NCBI RefSeq assembly: GCF_035784015.1
Contig: NZ_JALKOW010000004.1
Origin: Comamonas sp009360615
GTDB taxonomy: Bacteria > Pseudomonadota > Gammaproteobacteria > Burkholderiales > Burkholderiaceae_C
Length of the DNA: 64,000 nucleotides
Reading direction: 5' to 3' (one strand)
The notes beneath the pieces are model-generated. The model searched no databases. It was not told the DNA's origin and saw only the letters and a list, made by a program, of their open reading frames with translations. Positions 1-8,670 of the stretch are shown piece after piece; the first letter of the stretch is position 1; every line of letters starts with the position of its first letter. The translations under genes were made by a program, and so were the position numbers.

Positions 1-1
1 C

Positions 2-697
2 CAGGAGCGCGAGAAAGAGGCTCAGACGCATCTCGAGGCCAATCAGGCGGTCTCCAACGCCGAGGCCGAGATGCACAGCCTGCGCGAGCAGGCCTATCCC
101 CAGTATGAAGCCGCCATGCGCGCCAGCGAATTGCGCGTGTTTCTGTTCCGTCTGGCCATCACCTTGCCTCTGCTGGGCGTAGCGGGCTGGCTGTTCGCGA
201 GGAAACGCAAGAGCACCTGGTGGCCTTTTGTCTGGGGTTTCATCTTTTTCGCGCTGTTTGCCTTCTTTGTCGAGCTGGTGCCCTATCTGCCTGACTATGG
301 TGGCTATGTGCGCTATATCGTGGGCATCGTGGTGACGGTGCTGCTGGGTCGCTATGCCATTCTTGCGCTAAACCGCTATCTGGAAAAGCAGAAGCTGCAG
401 GAGTCCCTGCCCGAAGAGCAGCGCCGTGAAGAGCTGAGCTATGACGTGGCGCTGGAGCGGCTGTCCAAGAACGTGTGCCCGGGCTGCGAGCGACCGGTAG
501 ACCTCAAGAACACCGAGATCGACTTCTGCCCCCATTGCGGTATCGGCCTCTTCGATCATTGCGGCAGCTGCGACACCCGCAAGAGCGCATTCTCGCGCTT
601 TTGCCACAGCTGTGGTGCTGCGGCGGGCAAGGTTCTGCCGCGCCAGGATGCGGCGCCAGGGGCTCAGCCGGCATCCGGCGCGAACGCCTTGAGATGA
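2..697 (+). CDS. Membrane protein with C-terminal double zinc ribbon (5' truncated)
   Basis: The reading frame is open to the first base of the window, so the true start lies upstream. The first visible residues are charged and Glu/Gln/Ala-rich, as in the end of a coiled coil. Three hydrophobic segments follow, the last two separated by a short tyrosine-rich loop. The C-terminal third carries four CxxC pairs (CPGC, CPHC, CGSC, CHSC), enough for two zinc ribbons, and then an Ala/Pro-rich tail. This combination suggests a membrane-anchored protein with a cytoplasmic metal-binding module. I do not recognise a specific function. The membrane and zinc calls rest on visible motifs; any role is unknown. 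Confidence 0.75.
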   Translation, partial: QEREKEAQTHLEANQAVSNAEAEMHSLREQAYPQYEAAMRASELRVFLFRLAITLPLLGVAGWLFARKRKSTWWPFVWGFIFFALFAFFVELVPYLPDYGGYVRYIVGIVVTVLLGRYAILALNRYLEKQKLQESLPEEQRREELSYDVALERLSKNVCPGCERPVDLKNTEIDFCPHCGIGLFDHCGSCDTRKSAFSRFCHSCGAAAGKVLPRQDAAPGAQPASGANALR

Positions 698-745
698 ACC
701 CGGGCCGCGCGAGACGTCGGCGGGGTGCCGCGCTGAGAATCGCAC

Positions 746-2167
746 TCAGCACAGCCGGGATCTGACGCGATCGCGCCCGGCAGCCTTTGCGTCATACAGA
801 ACCTGGTCGGCCTCCTGCAGCAGCAGGTCGAGGTTGTGGTGTGTCTGGAGCCGAGCGACATGGATCAGGCCTATGCTGACCGTAGCGCTCATCAATTGGT
901 CATCCATGGGCACGCGCAGCTCCCGGATGGCGCGATTGATGCGCCTGGCAATCTCCTGCGCTGCGGAGGCATCCACCCTGGGCAGAGCCACGGCGAATTC
1001 CTCGCCTCCCATGCGGCCCACGATGTCCTGAGCCCGCAGCACCTGGGTCAGCGTCTGGCAGAAGCTGCGCAGCAACTGATCGCCTCCGGCATGGCCGAAG
1101 CTGTCATTGATCTGTTTGAAGTGGTCCAGATCCAGCATGAGAATGGCAAAGGGCTGCTCGTCCTGCCGGCAGCGCTCCAGTATTCTCTGCCCCTGTTTCA
1201 TGAAGGCCCCGCGTGCCAGCACGTCGGTCAGGAAGTCGTGATTGACGGCATGGCTGAGCTTTTGCATCAGCTCGTTGCGCGCCATATGCGATCCCGCCAC
1301 CGCAAGCGGGCCCAGCACCAGCATGCAGAGCCCGATGCGAAATGACAGAGACTCCAGAAAGTGATCGGGGGTGAATTCCAGCGTCCCCAGCGTAGCGAAA
1401 AGGATGCGGCTCAGGCAAAGTGTCGCCGTGATCATCGTCAGACTGAAGATGCGATAGCTCAGTGCGCACCATATGAGAGCCGGCAGCGAGAATGCCAGCG
1501 AGCCGGGACCTTTGATCCAGTGGCTGATCGCTTCCAGCGCAATGACGGACAGCAAGGGCAGTACACGGCGCAAGGGGGAGGGCTCGGTCCAGTTCGGCAC
1601 AGGCTGTTTGCGCGTCGGCAAGGCCAGAACAATGGGCAAGAATGTCATGTAGTTCAGCCACTCGCTGCTCAACCACATGGAGAAAGCCTGCCAGTGCGGT
1701 GTTCCGAACACGGCCGTCACCACCGAACCGCCCAGTATTGCGGCGGCCAGTGCGCCCATGCCACTGCCCACGAAGAGCAGCAAGGCGGAAGACTGGCGCT
1801 GCATGAACAAGGCTGCGCGGCTTTGCCGGTGCATCAATGCCCAGGCCGTACCCACACCCGCCATATTGGCCATGCTCAGCAGGACTGCGACATCCAGCCG
1901 GCTGCCAGTCAGCAGATCCGCCGCGATATAACCAGCCGAGACCGCCAGGACCGAGCTCGGACGCAGCCAGCCAGGTTTGTGCAGAAGCAGGCCCAGCAAC
2001 AGCGCATTGGCCGGCCAGATCGCCGAGAGGAACCCCAGGGGGCGCCCCAGGATCCCCAGCAAGGCCGACAGGAACACCATGCCTCCCAGGGCGAGCGCGG
2101 CCACCCATGCGTGCGGCGCGGCGGTCTGCAGCAAAGGCGTTTGCTTGGGCGGAGATGCTTCGGACAT
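746..2167 (-). CDS. Diguanylate cyclase, MASE1 sensor plus GGDEF domain
   Basis: Predicted to make the second messenger cyclic di-GMP from two GTP at the inner membrane. Residues about 20-290 form roughly eight hydrophobic segments with the IWPANA-type signature of MASE1 sensory domains. Residues about 305-473 are a GGDEF domain. The metal/substrate region reads DLDHF near residue 346, and the active-site loop is GGEEF at about 387-391, the catalytically competent variant. RAQD at 378-381 lies five residues upstream, the usual position of the RxxD allosteric inhibition site, so product feedback is likely. The ligand is unknown. It is monocistronic and convergent with the gene on its left. A role in the motility/sessility switch would fit the flagellar genes elsewhere in the window, but no link is shown. 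Confidence 0.92.
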   Translation of the reverse strand: MSEASPPKQTPLLQTAAPHAWVAALALGGMVFLSALLGILGRPLGFLSAIWPANALLLGLLLHKPGWLRPSSVLAVSAGYIAADLLTGSRLDVAVLLSMANMAGVGTAWALMHRQSRAALFMQRQSSALLLFVGSGMGALAAAILGGSVVTAVFGTPHWQAFSMWLSSEWLNYMTFLPIVLALPTRKQPVPNWTEPSPLRRVLPLLSVIALEAISHWIKGPGSLAFSLPALIWCALSYRIFSLTMITATLCLSRILFATLGTLEFTPDHFLESLSFRIGLCMLVLGPLAVAGSHMARNELMQKLSHAVNHDFLTDVLARGAFMKQGQRILERCRQDEQPFAILMLDLDHFKQINDSFGHAGGDQLLRSFCQTLTQVLRAQDIVGRMGGEEFAVALPRVDASAAQEIARRINRAIRELRVPMDDQLMSATVSIGLIHVARLQTHHNLDLLLQEADQVLYDAKAAGRDRVRSRLC

Positions 2168-2371
2168 GGAGAGAGGCCGCGAGCGTTTCGGGCTGTTTTT
2201 TCAGTGACCCTTGGCTGATTTCGATGCCAATCGCCAAAGATGCCGGTGGTTGCCGTTAAATATGCTGATGTTTTAACAAAAACAGACAGAAAATCGGTCC
2301 CTGGCGAAGCATTGCAGCGTGCAATTGACGAATTTTTTCAATTGAAGGTTTCAATGGTGAAGTCTGGGCGC

Positions 2372-2397
2372 AAAAAAGCCAGAGACGGGCTCTGGCT
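2372..2397 (-). terminator. Rho-independent terminator of tgt
   Basis: An 8-bp perfect stem (AGCCAGAG pairing with CTCTGGCT, 5-base loop) is followed on the minus strand by six T residues. It lies about 36 bases beyond the tgt stop codon, so it should end the tgt transcript before the diguanylate cyclase promoter region. Confidence 0.85.
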
Positions 2398-2433
2398 TCT
2401 GGGTGCCCTGCTGCAGCAGGTGGTGTCGGTGGC

Positions 2434-3606
2434 TCAGACCCCGCGGGCGCGATCGGCCTTGAACTGAGCACGAAACTGGGCAAAGCTGCCCGTGTCCAGT
2501 GCGTTGCGGATTTCCTGCATCAGGTTCAGGTAATAGTGCAGATTGTGGATGGTGGTCAGCATGGGGCCCAGCATTTCGCCGCAGCGGTCCAGATGGTGCA
2601 GATAGGCGCGGCTGAAACCGTCGCGCCCGCCCTCGTCCCAGCTCACGCCGCTCTTGCCCGCACAGGCGTGGCAGGTGCAGGTGGTGTCTATGGGCTGGTG
2701 ATCCACCTTGTGGCGAGCGTTGCGGATCTTCAGATCGCCGTAGCGCGTGAAGATGGTGCCGTTGCGGGCATTGCGCGTCGGCATCACGCAGTCGAACATG
2801 TCCACGCCGTCGGCCACACCTTGCACCAGGTCTTCGGGTGTTCCCACGCCCATCAGGTAGCGCGGCTTGTCGGCTGGCAGCAGATGCGGCGTGTGGGCCA
2901 TGATCTCCAGCATCTCGTCCTTGGGCTCTCCCACGGAGACGCCGCCCACGGCATAGCCGGGAAAGTCGATCTCCAGCAGACCCTGCAGCGATTCCTCGCG
3001 CAGATTGGTGTACATGCCGCCCTGCACGATGCCGAACAGCGCATTGGGGTTCTCCAGGCGCTGGAATTCCTCCTTGGAGCGCTTGGCCCAGCGACGGCTC
3101 ATCTCCATGGACTTGCGCGCCTCGGCCTCGGTGGTCTTCTTGCCGTGGGTCTCGTAGGGAGTGCACTCGTCGAGCTGCATGACGATGTCCGAATTCAGGA
3201 TCGTCTGGATCTGCATGCTGACCTCGGGCGACATGAACAGCTTGTCGCCGTTCACGGGACTCTGGAAATGCACGCCTTCCTCGGTAATCTTGCGCATGGC
3301 GCCCAGCGACCAGACCTGGAAGCCGCCCGAGTCGGTCAGTATGGGCTTGTCCCACTTCTCGAAGTCATGCAGGCCGCCGAAGGACTTCATGATGTCCAGG
3401 CCGGGGCGCATCCACAGGTGGAAGGTATTGCCCAGGATGATCTGCGCGCCCATCTCTTCGAGGCTGCGCGGCATCACACCCTTGACGGTGCCATAGGTGC
3501 CCACGGGCATGAAGATGGGGGTCTGGACCTTGCCGTGGTTAAGCGTCAAGGTGCCACGGCGCGCGTGGCTGTTCGGGTCGGTCTTGAGAAGGTCAAACTG
3601 CAGCAT
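2434..3606 (-). CDS. tgt: Queuine tRNA-ribosyltransferase
   Basis: Exchanges guanine for the queuosine precursor preQ1 at position 34 of tRNAs with GUN anticodons, in the cytoplasm. The 390-residue length is typical. DSGGFQV near residue 92 contains the general acid/base Asp, and GVDMFDCVMPTRNARNG holds the nucleophilic Asp. The zinc site CTCHAC with a downstream His is intact. The start ATG opens directly into MLQFDLLKTD, typical of the family. It is transcribed alone, divergently from the universal stress protein gene, and ends at a clear hairpin terminator. Confidence 0.97.
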   Translation of the reverse strand: MLQFDLLKTDPNSHARRGTLTLNHGKVQTPIFMPVGTYGTVKGVMPRSLEEMGAQIILGNTFHLWMRPGLDIMKSFGGLHDFEKWDKPILTDSGGFQVWSLGAMRKITEEGVHFQSPVNGDKLFMSPEVSMQIQTILNSDIVMQLDECTPYETHGKKTTEAEARKSMEMSRRWAKRSKEEFQRLENPNALFGIVQGGMYTNLREESLQGLLEIDFPGYAVGGVSVGEPKDEMLEIMAHTPHLLPADKPRYLMGVGTPEDLVQGVADGVDMFDCVMPTRNARNGTIFTRYGDLKIRNARHKVDHQPIDTTCTCHACAGKSGVSWDEGGRDGFSRAYLHHLDRCGEMLGPMLTTIHNLHYYLNLMQEIRNALDTGSFAQFRAQFKADRARGV

Positions 3607-3727
3607 AGCCCGTTATTTTCCCAGATGCTTGCAAGCACTGCTGCAATAGCCGAGGCTTGGCCCAGATTCGCAACCCGTCTTTGCTGCATGCCCCTACACT
3701 GGTGTGGAGTAAGAACAGGAGGTTGTC

Positions 3728-4201
3728 ATGCTCAAGATCATGCTTGCGGTGGATGGTTCGGATGTCGCGCTTGAGGCCGTACGCCACGGCATCAAGCTTT
3801 TGCAGAGCGGACTGGATGCTCACTTTGTAATAGCCCATGTGCAGAAGGAGGCATCGCTGCTGGAGCTTGCAACCACAGATTCCGATCTGATCGCCAACGC
3901 CAGCATCGAAGCCGGCATGGACCTGGTGGCTCCGGCGCAGGATCTGCTCAAGGAAGCCGGGGCCTCCTACGAGGTGGAGATCAGCCTGGGCGAAGAGGCG
4001 AACACCCTGATCGATATTGCCGAGAGCAACGAATGCGATCAGATCATCATCGGCGCGACGGGCCAGAGCGGACTGGGCAGCATTCTGATCGGCTCGGTGT
4101 CACGCGAGGTGGCACGGCACAGCCGTCTGCCGGTGACGATTGTGAAAATGCCGGAAGTCTTGGAGGCGGATGACGGCTCCGCTGAGGATGCAGAGTCCTG
4201 A
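3728..4201 (+). CDS. Universal stress protein, UspA family
   Basis: Single-domain Usp of 157 residues. The N terminus has the Usp beta-strand followed by the conserved AVDGSD loop. The C-terminal half carries the nucleotide-binding pattern G-x2-G-x9-G-S (GATG, nine residues, GS), so this is likely an ATP-binding rather than a non-binding member. An AGGAGG-like ribosome-binding site lies about 7 bases before the ATG. The acidic tail after the last strand is a poorly conserved extension. The role is stress tolerance in general terms; the specific stress cannot be read from sequence. Confidence 0.9.
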   Translation: MLKIMLAVDGSDVALEAVRHGIKLLQSGLDAHFVIAHVQKEASLLELATTDSDLIANASIEAGMDLVAPAQDLLKEAGASYEVEISLGEEANTLIDIAESNECDQIIIGATGQSGLGSILIGSVSREVARHSRLPVTIVKMPEVLEADDGSAEDAES

Positions 4202-4254
4202 CCGGACGGGCGTTCGCGCCTGAGCCTTGCGCAGCGGGGGCGTCCTGCGGAATA

Positions 4255-4686
4255 TCAGGCCGCGCGGCGCTGCTGGCCGGATTCGCGTCTTTGCCAGCTG
4301 CTGCGACTGCCTGCGCGATGGGCGGAAAGCTTGCCATGCGGCATGCTGGTCAGACGCATCAGCATCCAGCGGCAGTAACCCTGCACGCTCAGGCATTTGT
4401 TGATTTCCTCTTCGGGCAACGGCCCGGAGACGACGATGAGGCGGTCCGCGCCTTCCCAGTCTCCCGCGATGCGCAGCCGGCGTTGCGCGCCCATGGCCCA
4501 GGAGTGGATTCGGGTGGGGTGACCATGCTGGTGCACGCGGCCGGTGATGCGATCGAACGCGATGGCGACCAGTTCGGTCTTGAGGCGATAAGGGCGCTCT
4601 CCCGTGATGGCATTGAGCGCATCACGCATGTCGTAGAGGTAGTAATACCCGGACCTGAGCCGATATCGCAGATGCAGTAAATCCAT
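4255..4686 (-). CDS. Hypothetical protein, basic C terminus
   Basis: I do not recognise this protein. From the chosen ATG it is 143 residues and begins MDLLHLRYRLRSGYYYLYD. It has a soluble, mixed alpha/beta composition and a Ser/Arg/Gln-rich basic tail of about 25 residues. The frame stays open upstream to a GTG at 4752, which would start the gene about 20 bases after the MarR stop codon. No start has a convincing ribosome-binding site. Being co-directional with and close behind the MarR gene, it may share that transcript. The central region looks like genuine protein, unlike shadow frames here, but coding status rests on composition alone. Confidence 0.6.
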   Translation of the reverse strand: MDLLHLRYRLRSGYYYLYDMRDALNAITGERPYRLKTELVAIAFDRITGRVHQHGHPTRIHSWAMGAQRRLRIAGDWEGADRLIVVSGPLPEEEINKCLSVQGYCRWMLMRLTSMPHGKLSAHRAGSRSSWQRRESGQQRRAA

Positions 4687-4772
4687 GAACCATGCCCCCA
4701 AAGCCTGTGTCACGCAGGACTGCGTGCAGGGCATTTTCCATGAAATTGTCACTGAACGGTGGTTTTTCAGGC

Positions 4773-5288
4773 TCAGGCTGCTTCTGACAGGCTCAGCACC
4801 TGCCTGAGCCTGCCCAGCTGTTCGTACAGATGGCTGGCGCTTTCGCTGTCCAGCGGCGCCAGCAATTGTTCAAGCCATTGCTCATGGGCGGCGGCCATGG
4901 CCTTGAACTGCTTTCTGCCGGTGCGCGTCAGCCGCACGATCATGGCGCGCCGATCTTCTTCGTCGGCCACACGCTCCACCCAGCCTTCGGCGACCAGCTG
5001 ATCGGTCAGTCCCGTCACATTGCCCCCGGTCACCATCAGATATTCCGACAAGGTCTTCATGCGCAGCCCTTGGGGAAAGCGGCTGAGCTGGGCCAGATAG
5101 TCAAAGCGCGGCAGGGTGGTGCTGAACTCCGTGCGCAGCTGGCTGCGTATGACTTGCTCGATCTGTGTGCTGCAGGTGAGCAGACGAAGCCACAGGCGCA
5201 CGGCCTGGTGGTCGGAGTCGGACAGGCCAGCCTCGCGGCCAGGGGTGTCCGGCGTATCGATGGAAGCGTCCATAGGGTGATTGTCCAT
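4773..5288 (-). CDS. MarR-family transcriptional regulator, likely of the aromatic-acid operon
   Basis: A 171-residue MarR-type winged-helix repressor. After a variable N-terminal tail of about 25 residues come the dimerisation helix, the recognition helix region (LSEYLMVTGGNVTGLTDQL, about residues 80-98) and the wing with the family hallmark ADEEDRRAMIVRLT. It is divergent from the CoA-dependent aromatic degradation operon across 140 bases of AT-rich DNA. By analogy with other MarR regulators of aromatic pathways it probably represses that operon until an aryl-CoA or aryl-acid ligand is present. The regulated target is inferred from position only. Confidence 0.9.
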   Translation of the reverse strand: MDNHPMDASIDTPDTPGREAGLSDSDHQAVRLWLRLLTCSTQIEQVIRSQLRTEFSTTLPRFDYLAQLSRFPQGLRMKTLSEYLMVTGGNVTGLTDQLVAEGWVERVADEEDRRAMIVRLTRTGRKQFKAMAAAHEQWLEQLLAPLDSESASHLYEQLGRLRQVLSLSEAA

Positions 5289-5428
5289 GGTCTACATAGT
5301 GTTTCAAGCGCCTGGGATTGGCTTCAGGGTTTGGCCTTATTCTAGTGAAAAGTTCATGCATTAATAATTTATATATAAAGTAATTTTCAGTGCGTCATCT
5401 CTCAACGCGCCAGGAAGGGATTGCTGTC
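5289..5428. promoter_or_regulatory. Divergent control region with AT-rich palindrome
   Basis: This 140-base divergent spacer between the MarR gene and the degradation operon is much more AT-rich than its surroundings. Positions 5368-5379 form a perfect 12-base palindrome (TTTATATATAAA) inside a longer imperfect inverted repeat, a plausible operator or extended -10 region. AGGAAGGG at 5412-5419 is the ribosome-binding site that selects the ATG at 5429 over the in-frame GTG at 5390. Operator function is inferred. Confidence 0.5.
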
Positions 5429-7753
5429 ATGAAGATCGTCTGCATAGGTGGGGGCCCCGCCGGCCTGTATTTCGCGCTGCTGATGAAGCAGATGAACCCT
5501 GCGCACGAGGTGACGGTGGTGGAGCGCAACCTGCCCTATGACACCTTCGGTTGGGGCGTGGTGTTCTCCGACGCCACCATGGACAACATGCGGGTCTGGG
5601 ATCCGGTGACGGCCGCGCAGATCGAGCAGGCCTTCAATCATTGGGACGATATCGAGCTGCTGTTCAAGGGGCGCAGAATTCGTTCCGGCGGACATGGCTT
5701 CGTGGGGATTGGCCGCAAGCATCTGCTCAACATCCTGCAGGCGCGCTGCGAGCAACTGGGAGTCAGTCTGGTGTTCGAGACCGATGTGCAGAGCGACGAG
5801 GAGTATCCGGATGCCGACCTCATCATTGCCAGCGACGGCGTGAACTCCCGCATCCGCGGCAAGTACGAGAATACTTTCAGACCCGATATCGTCACCCGTC
5901 CCAATCGCTACATCTGGCTGGGCACGAACAAGGTCTACGAGGCATTCACGTTCGACTTCGTGCGCACCGAGCATGGCTGGTTTCAGGCGCATATCTACAA
6001 ATTCGACGACAAGACCTCGACCTTCATTGTCGAAACCACGGAGGAGTGCTGGAAGGCCAGCGGCCTCGATGGCGCCAATCAGGAGCAGTCCATCGCCTTC
6101 TGTGAAAAACTGTTTGCGGACAATCTGCAGGGCGAGAGACTGATGACCAATGCCCGTCATCTGCGGGGTTCGGCCTGGATCAATTTTCAGCGCGTGGTCT
6201 GTGATCAATGGTGGTTGCGCAATGCCAAGGGCAGCCATGTGGTGCTGATGGGCGATGCCGTGCATACGGCGCATTTCGCGATCGGTTCGGGGACCAAGCT
6301 GGCGATTGAAGATGCCATCGAGCTGGCGCGCCAGTTCAAGAAGTTCGGCGATGACACCGCGCATATTCCCGAGGTGCTGACCGCCTACCAGGAGGCACGT
6401 CGCGTGGAGACGCTGCGCCTGCAGAACGCGGCCTGGAATGCAATGGAGTGGTTCGAGGTCTGCGGTCAGCGCTACTGCGACCAGCTGGAGCCCGAGCAGT
6501 TCATGTACTCCATGCTGACGCGCAGCCAGCGTATCAGCCATGAAAATCTGCGCCTGCGCGATGCCGCCTGGCTGGACGGCTATGAGCGCTGGCTGGCCGA
6601 GAAAAATGGCGTGGCCACGGATGGCAAGGCTCCCCCCCCCATGTTCCTGCCCTACAGGCTGCGCGGACTCACGCTCAAGAACCGCATCGTGGTGTCGCCT
6701 ATGGCCCAGTACTCGGCCGTGGACGGTGTGCCAGGAGACTATCACCTCGTGCATCTGGGCGCGCGTGCCATGGGCGGGGCGGGGCTGGTGTTTGCCGAGA
6801 TGGCCTGCATCAGCCCCGAGGGGCGCATCACGCCCGGCTGCCCCGGGACTTATTCGGAGCAGCAGAAGCAGGCATGGAAGCGCATTGCCGACTGGATTCA
6901 TGCCCATACCGACGCCAAGTTCGCCATGCAGATCGGCCATGCGGGCGCGAAGGCCTCGACGCGGCTGGCCTGGGAAGGAACGGATCTGCCGCTGGAGCAA
7001 GGCAACTGGCCCATCATGGCTGCGTCGGAGCAGCAGTATCTGCAGGGTGTGAGCCAGACTTCCAAGGCGATGACACGCGCCGACATGGACGAGGTGCTGC
7101 AGCAGTTCGTCCATGCCGCGCAGATGGCGGCCGACATCGGCGTGGACTGGCTGGAGCTGCACTGCGCCCACGGCTATCTGCTCTCCGGCTTTATCTCGCC
7201 GCTGACCAATCACCGCAGCGACGAATATGGCGGCAGCCTGGAAAACCGCCTGCGCTACCCGCTGCAAGTCTTCAAGGCCATGCGCGCCGTCTGGCCGCAG
7301 GACCGCCCCATGTCCGTGCGCATCTCGGCCCATGACTGGGTGCCCGGCGGCATCACCCCCGAAGACGCCGTGGAGATCGCCAAGGCGTTCAAGGCCGCGG
7401 GTGCGGACCTGATCGACTGCTCCTCGGGTCAGGTCAGCAAGGCAGAAAAGCCGGTGTTCGGGCGCATGTTTCAGACCCCGTTTGCCGACCGCATTCGCCA
7501 GGAGGCCGGCATTGCGACCATGGCCGTGGGCGCGATCAGCGAGGCCGACCATGCCAACAGCATCATTGCCGCAGGACGTGCCGATCTGTGCGCGATTGCC
7601 AGACCGCATCTGGCCAACCCGGCCTGGACGCTGACCGAAGCCGCCAAGATTGGCTACACGCCCATCGTCTGGCCCAAACAATACTTCCAGGGCAAGCGCC
7701 AGATGGAAGCCTTGTTCGAGCGCGAGAAAGCGCAGCAGGCGTCGGCCAAATGA
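5429..7753 (+). CDS. Fused flavin monooxygenase / Old Yellow Enzyme reductase, probable 2-aminobenzoyl-CoA monooxygenase/reductase
   Basis: A two-domain, 774-residue flavoprotein. Residues 1 to about 390 are a class A FAD monooxygenase: an N-terminal dinucleotide fold (GGGPAGL) and the second FAD motif GDAVHTAHFAIGSG. Residues about 402-774 are a complete Old Yellow Enzyme type NADH:flavin oxidoreductase (KNRIVVSPMAQYS, HCAHGYL, SPLTNHRSDEYGG). This fusion is known from Azoarcus 2-aminobenzoyl-CoA monooxygenase/reductase, which hydroxylates and then reduces the aromatic ring. Databases often label the family salicylyl-CoA 5-hydroxylase. The adjacent aryl-CoA ligase and beta-oxidation genes favour the anthraniloyl-CoA role. 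Start chosen for its ribosome-binding site and the FAD motif at the N terminus. Oddity: a run of nine C residues at 6632-6640 encodes the inter-domain linker. Confidence 0.88.
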   Translation: MKIVCIGGGPAGLYFALLMKQMNPAHEVTVVERNLPYDTFGWGVVFSDATMDNMRVWDPVTAAQIEQAFNHWDDIELLFKGRRIRSGGHGFVGIGRKHLLNILQARCEQLGVSLVFETDVQSDEEYPDADLIIASDGVNSRIRGKYENTFRPDIVTRPNRYIWLGTNKVYEAFTFDFVRTEHGWFQAHIYKFDDKTSTFIVETTEECWKASGLDGANQEQSIAFCEKLFADNLQGERLMTNARHLRGSAWINFQRVVCDQWWLRNAKGSHVVLMGDAVHTAHFAIGSGTKLAIEDAIELARQFKKFGDDTAHIPEVLTAYQEARRVETLRLQNAAWNAMEWFEVCGQRYCDQLEPEQFMYSMLTRSQRISHENLRLRDAAWLDGYERWLAEKNGVATDGKAPPPMFLPYRLRGLTLKNRIVVSPMAQYSAVDGVPGDYHLVHLGARAMGGAGLVFAEMACISPEGRITPGCPGTYSEQQKQAWKRIADWIHAHTDAKFAMQIGHAGAKASTRLAWEGTDLPLEQGNWPIMAASEQQYLQGVSQTSKAMTRADMDEVLQQFVHAAQMAADIGVDWLELHCAHGYLLSGFISPLTNHRSDEYGGSLENRLRYPLQVFKAMRAVWPQDRPMSVRISAHDWVPGGITPEDAVEIAKAFKAAGADLIDCSSGQVSKAEKPVFGRMFQTPFADRIRQEAGIATMAVGAISEADHANSIIAAGRADLCAIARPHLANPAWTLTEAAKIGYTPIVWPKQYFQGKRQMEALFEREKAQQASAK

Positions 7754-7877
7754 AACCCCTGAGTCTTTGCTGCGTGCCTTCACCTAAGCCTGAGGGCAGC
7801 GGATGCGGTGCCTTCCCGGCCCGGCAGGTGAGGGCTGGAATGCATCCGTTTGATGGGCCGCTGGCCTGGAGAATTCA

Positions 7878-8648
7878 ATGACAGGCGATATGAACGATCA
7901 ACATGCGCTGGTGACGGGCGCGGGCCAGGGCATTGGCGAGGCGATTGCGCGCCGGCTGCTGGCCCAGGGCGCTCGTGTCACGGTGCTGGGGCGTCGCGCC
8001 GAGCCGCTGCAAAAGCTGGTGGAGCAGCACCCTGGTCACTGCCAAATGGTACTGGCCGATGTGGCCGATGAAGCACAGGTGAGAGCCGCGTTTGCACAGG
8101 CAGCCGCCGTGCATGGCGACATCGGTATTCTGGTCAACAACGCGGGCCAGGCCAGCAGCGCGCCCTTCATGAAGGTGGATGCCGCGCACTGGCAGCAGAT
8201 GCTGGCCGTCAACCTGACCGGCACCATGCACTGCATCCAGCAGGTGCTGCCGGCCATGTCGGCTGCGGGCTGGGGCCGCATCGTGAATGTGGCCAGCACG
8301 GCCGGCCTGGTGGGCTATGCCTATGTCGCAGCCTATGCGGCGGCCAAGCATGGCGTGGTGGGCCTGACACGGTCACTGGCGCTGGAGTACGCCAGAACCG
8401 GGATCACCATCAACGCCGTCTGCCCCGGCTATACCGAAACCGAGATAGTCAGAAGCAGCATAGATCGCGTGGTGGCCAAGACCGGCCGCACACCGCAGCA
8501 GGCCATGGCCGAGTTCGTCAAATCCAACCCCCAAGGCCGTCTGGTGCAGCCGCAGGAGGTGGCGGATGCCGTCCAGTGGCTGTGTGGGCGAGGCGCATCA
8601 AGCATTACCGGGCAAGCCATCGCCGTCGCTGGTGGCGAAGTCATGTGA
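7878..8648 (+). CDS. Short-chain dehydrogenase, probable 3-hydroxyacyl-CoA dehydrogenase
   Basis: Classical NAD(P)-dependent SDR of 256 residues. The cofactor motif is TGAGQGIG near residue 15, NNAG is at about 92, and the catalytic Ser and YxxxK (AAYAAAKHG) are in place. Close to the C terminus is VAGGEVM. It most likely oxidises the hydroxyl of a ring-derived hydroxyacyl-CoA in the beta-oxidation-like part of the pathway. GGAGA lies about 7 bases before the ATG. A 124-base gap separates it from the upstream monooxygenase gene, with no terminator visible. Substrate assignment comes from operon context. Confidence 0.88.
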   Translation: MTGDMNDQHALVTGAGQGIGEAIARRLLAQGARVTVLGRRAEPLQKLVEQHPGHCQMVLADVADEAQVRAAFAQAAAVHGDIGILVNNAGQASSAPFMKVDAAHWQQMLAVNLTGTMHCIQQVLPAMSAAGWGRIVNVASTAGLVGYAYVAAYAAAKHGVVGLTRSLALEYARTGITINAVCPGYTETEIVRSSIDRVVAKTGRTPQQAMAEFVKSNPQGRLVQPQEVADAVQWLCGRGASSITGQAIAVAGGEVM

Positions 8649-8670
8649 CCCTTAGTTTTTGGAGGCAGAC

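Noticed and set aside
5429..7753. Salicylyl-CoA 5-hydroxylase (gentisate pathway)
   Set aside because: The fusion with an Old Yellow Enzyme reductase and the accompanying beta-oxidation genes fit the aminobenzoyl-CoA route better; no gentisate dioxygenase is present. Not fully excluded.
5402..7783. Minus-strand ORF of about 790 codons opposite the fused monooxygenase
   Set aside because: It lies exactly antisense to a gene with clear flavoprotein motifs and reads as His/Arg/Gly-rich low-information sequence. Long antisense frames are expected at this GC content.
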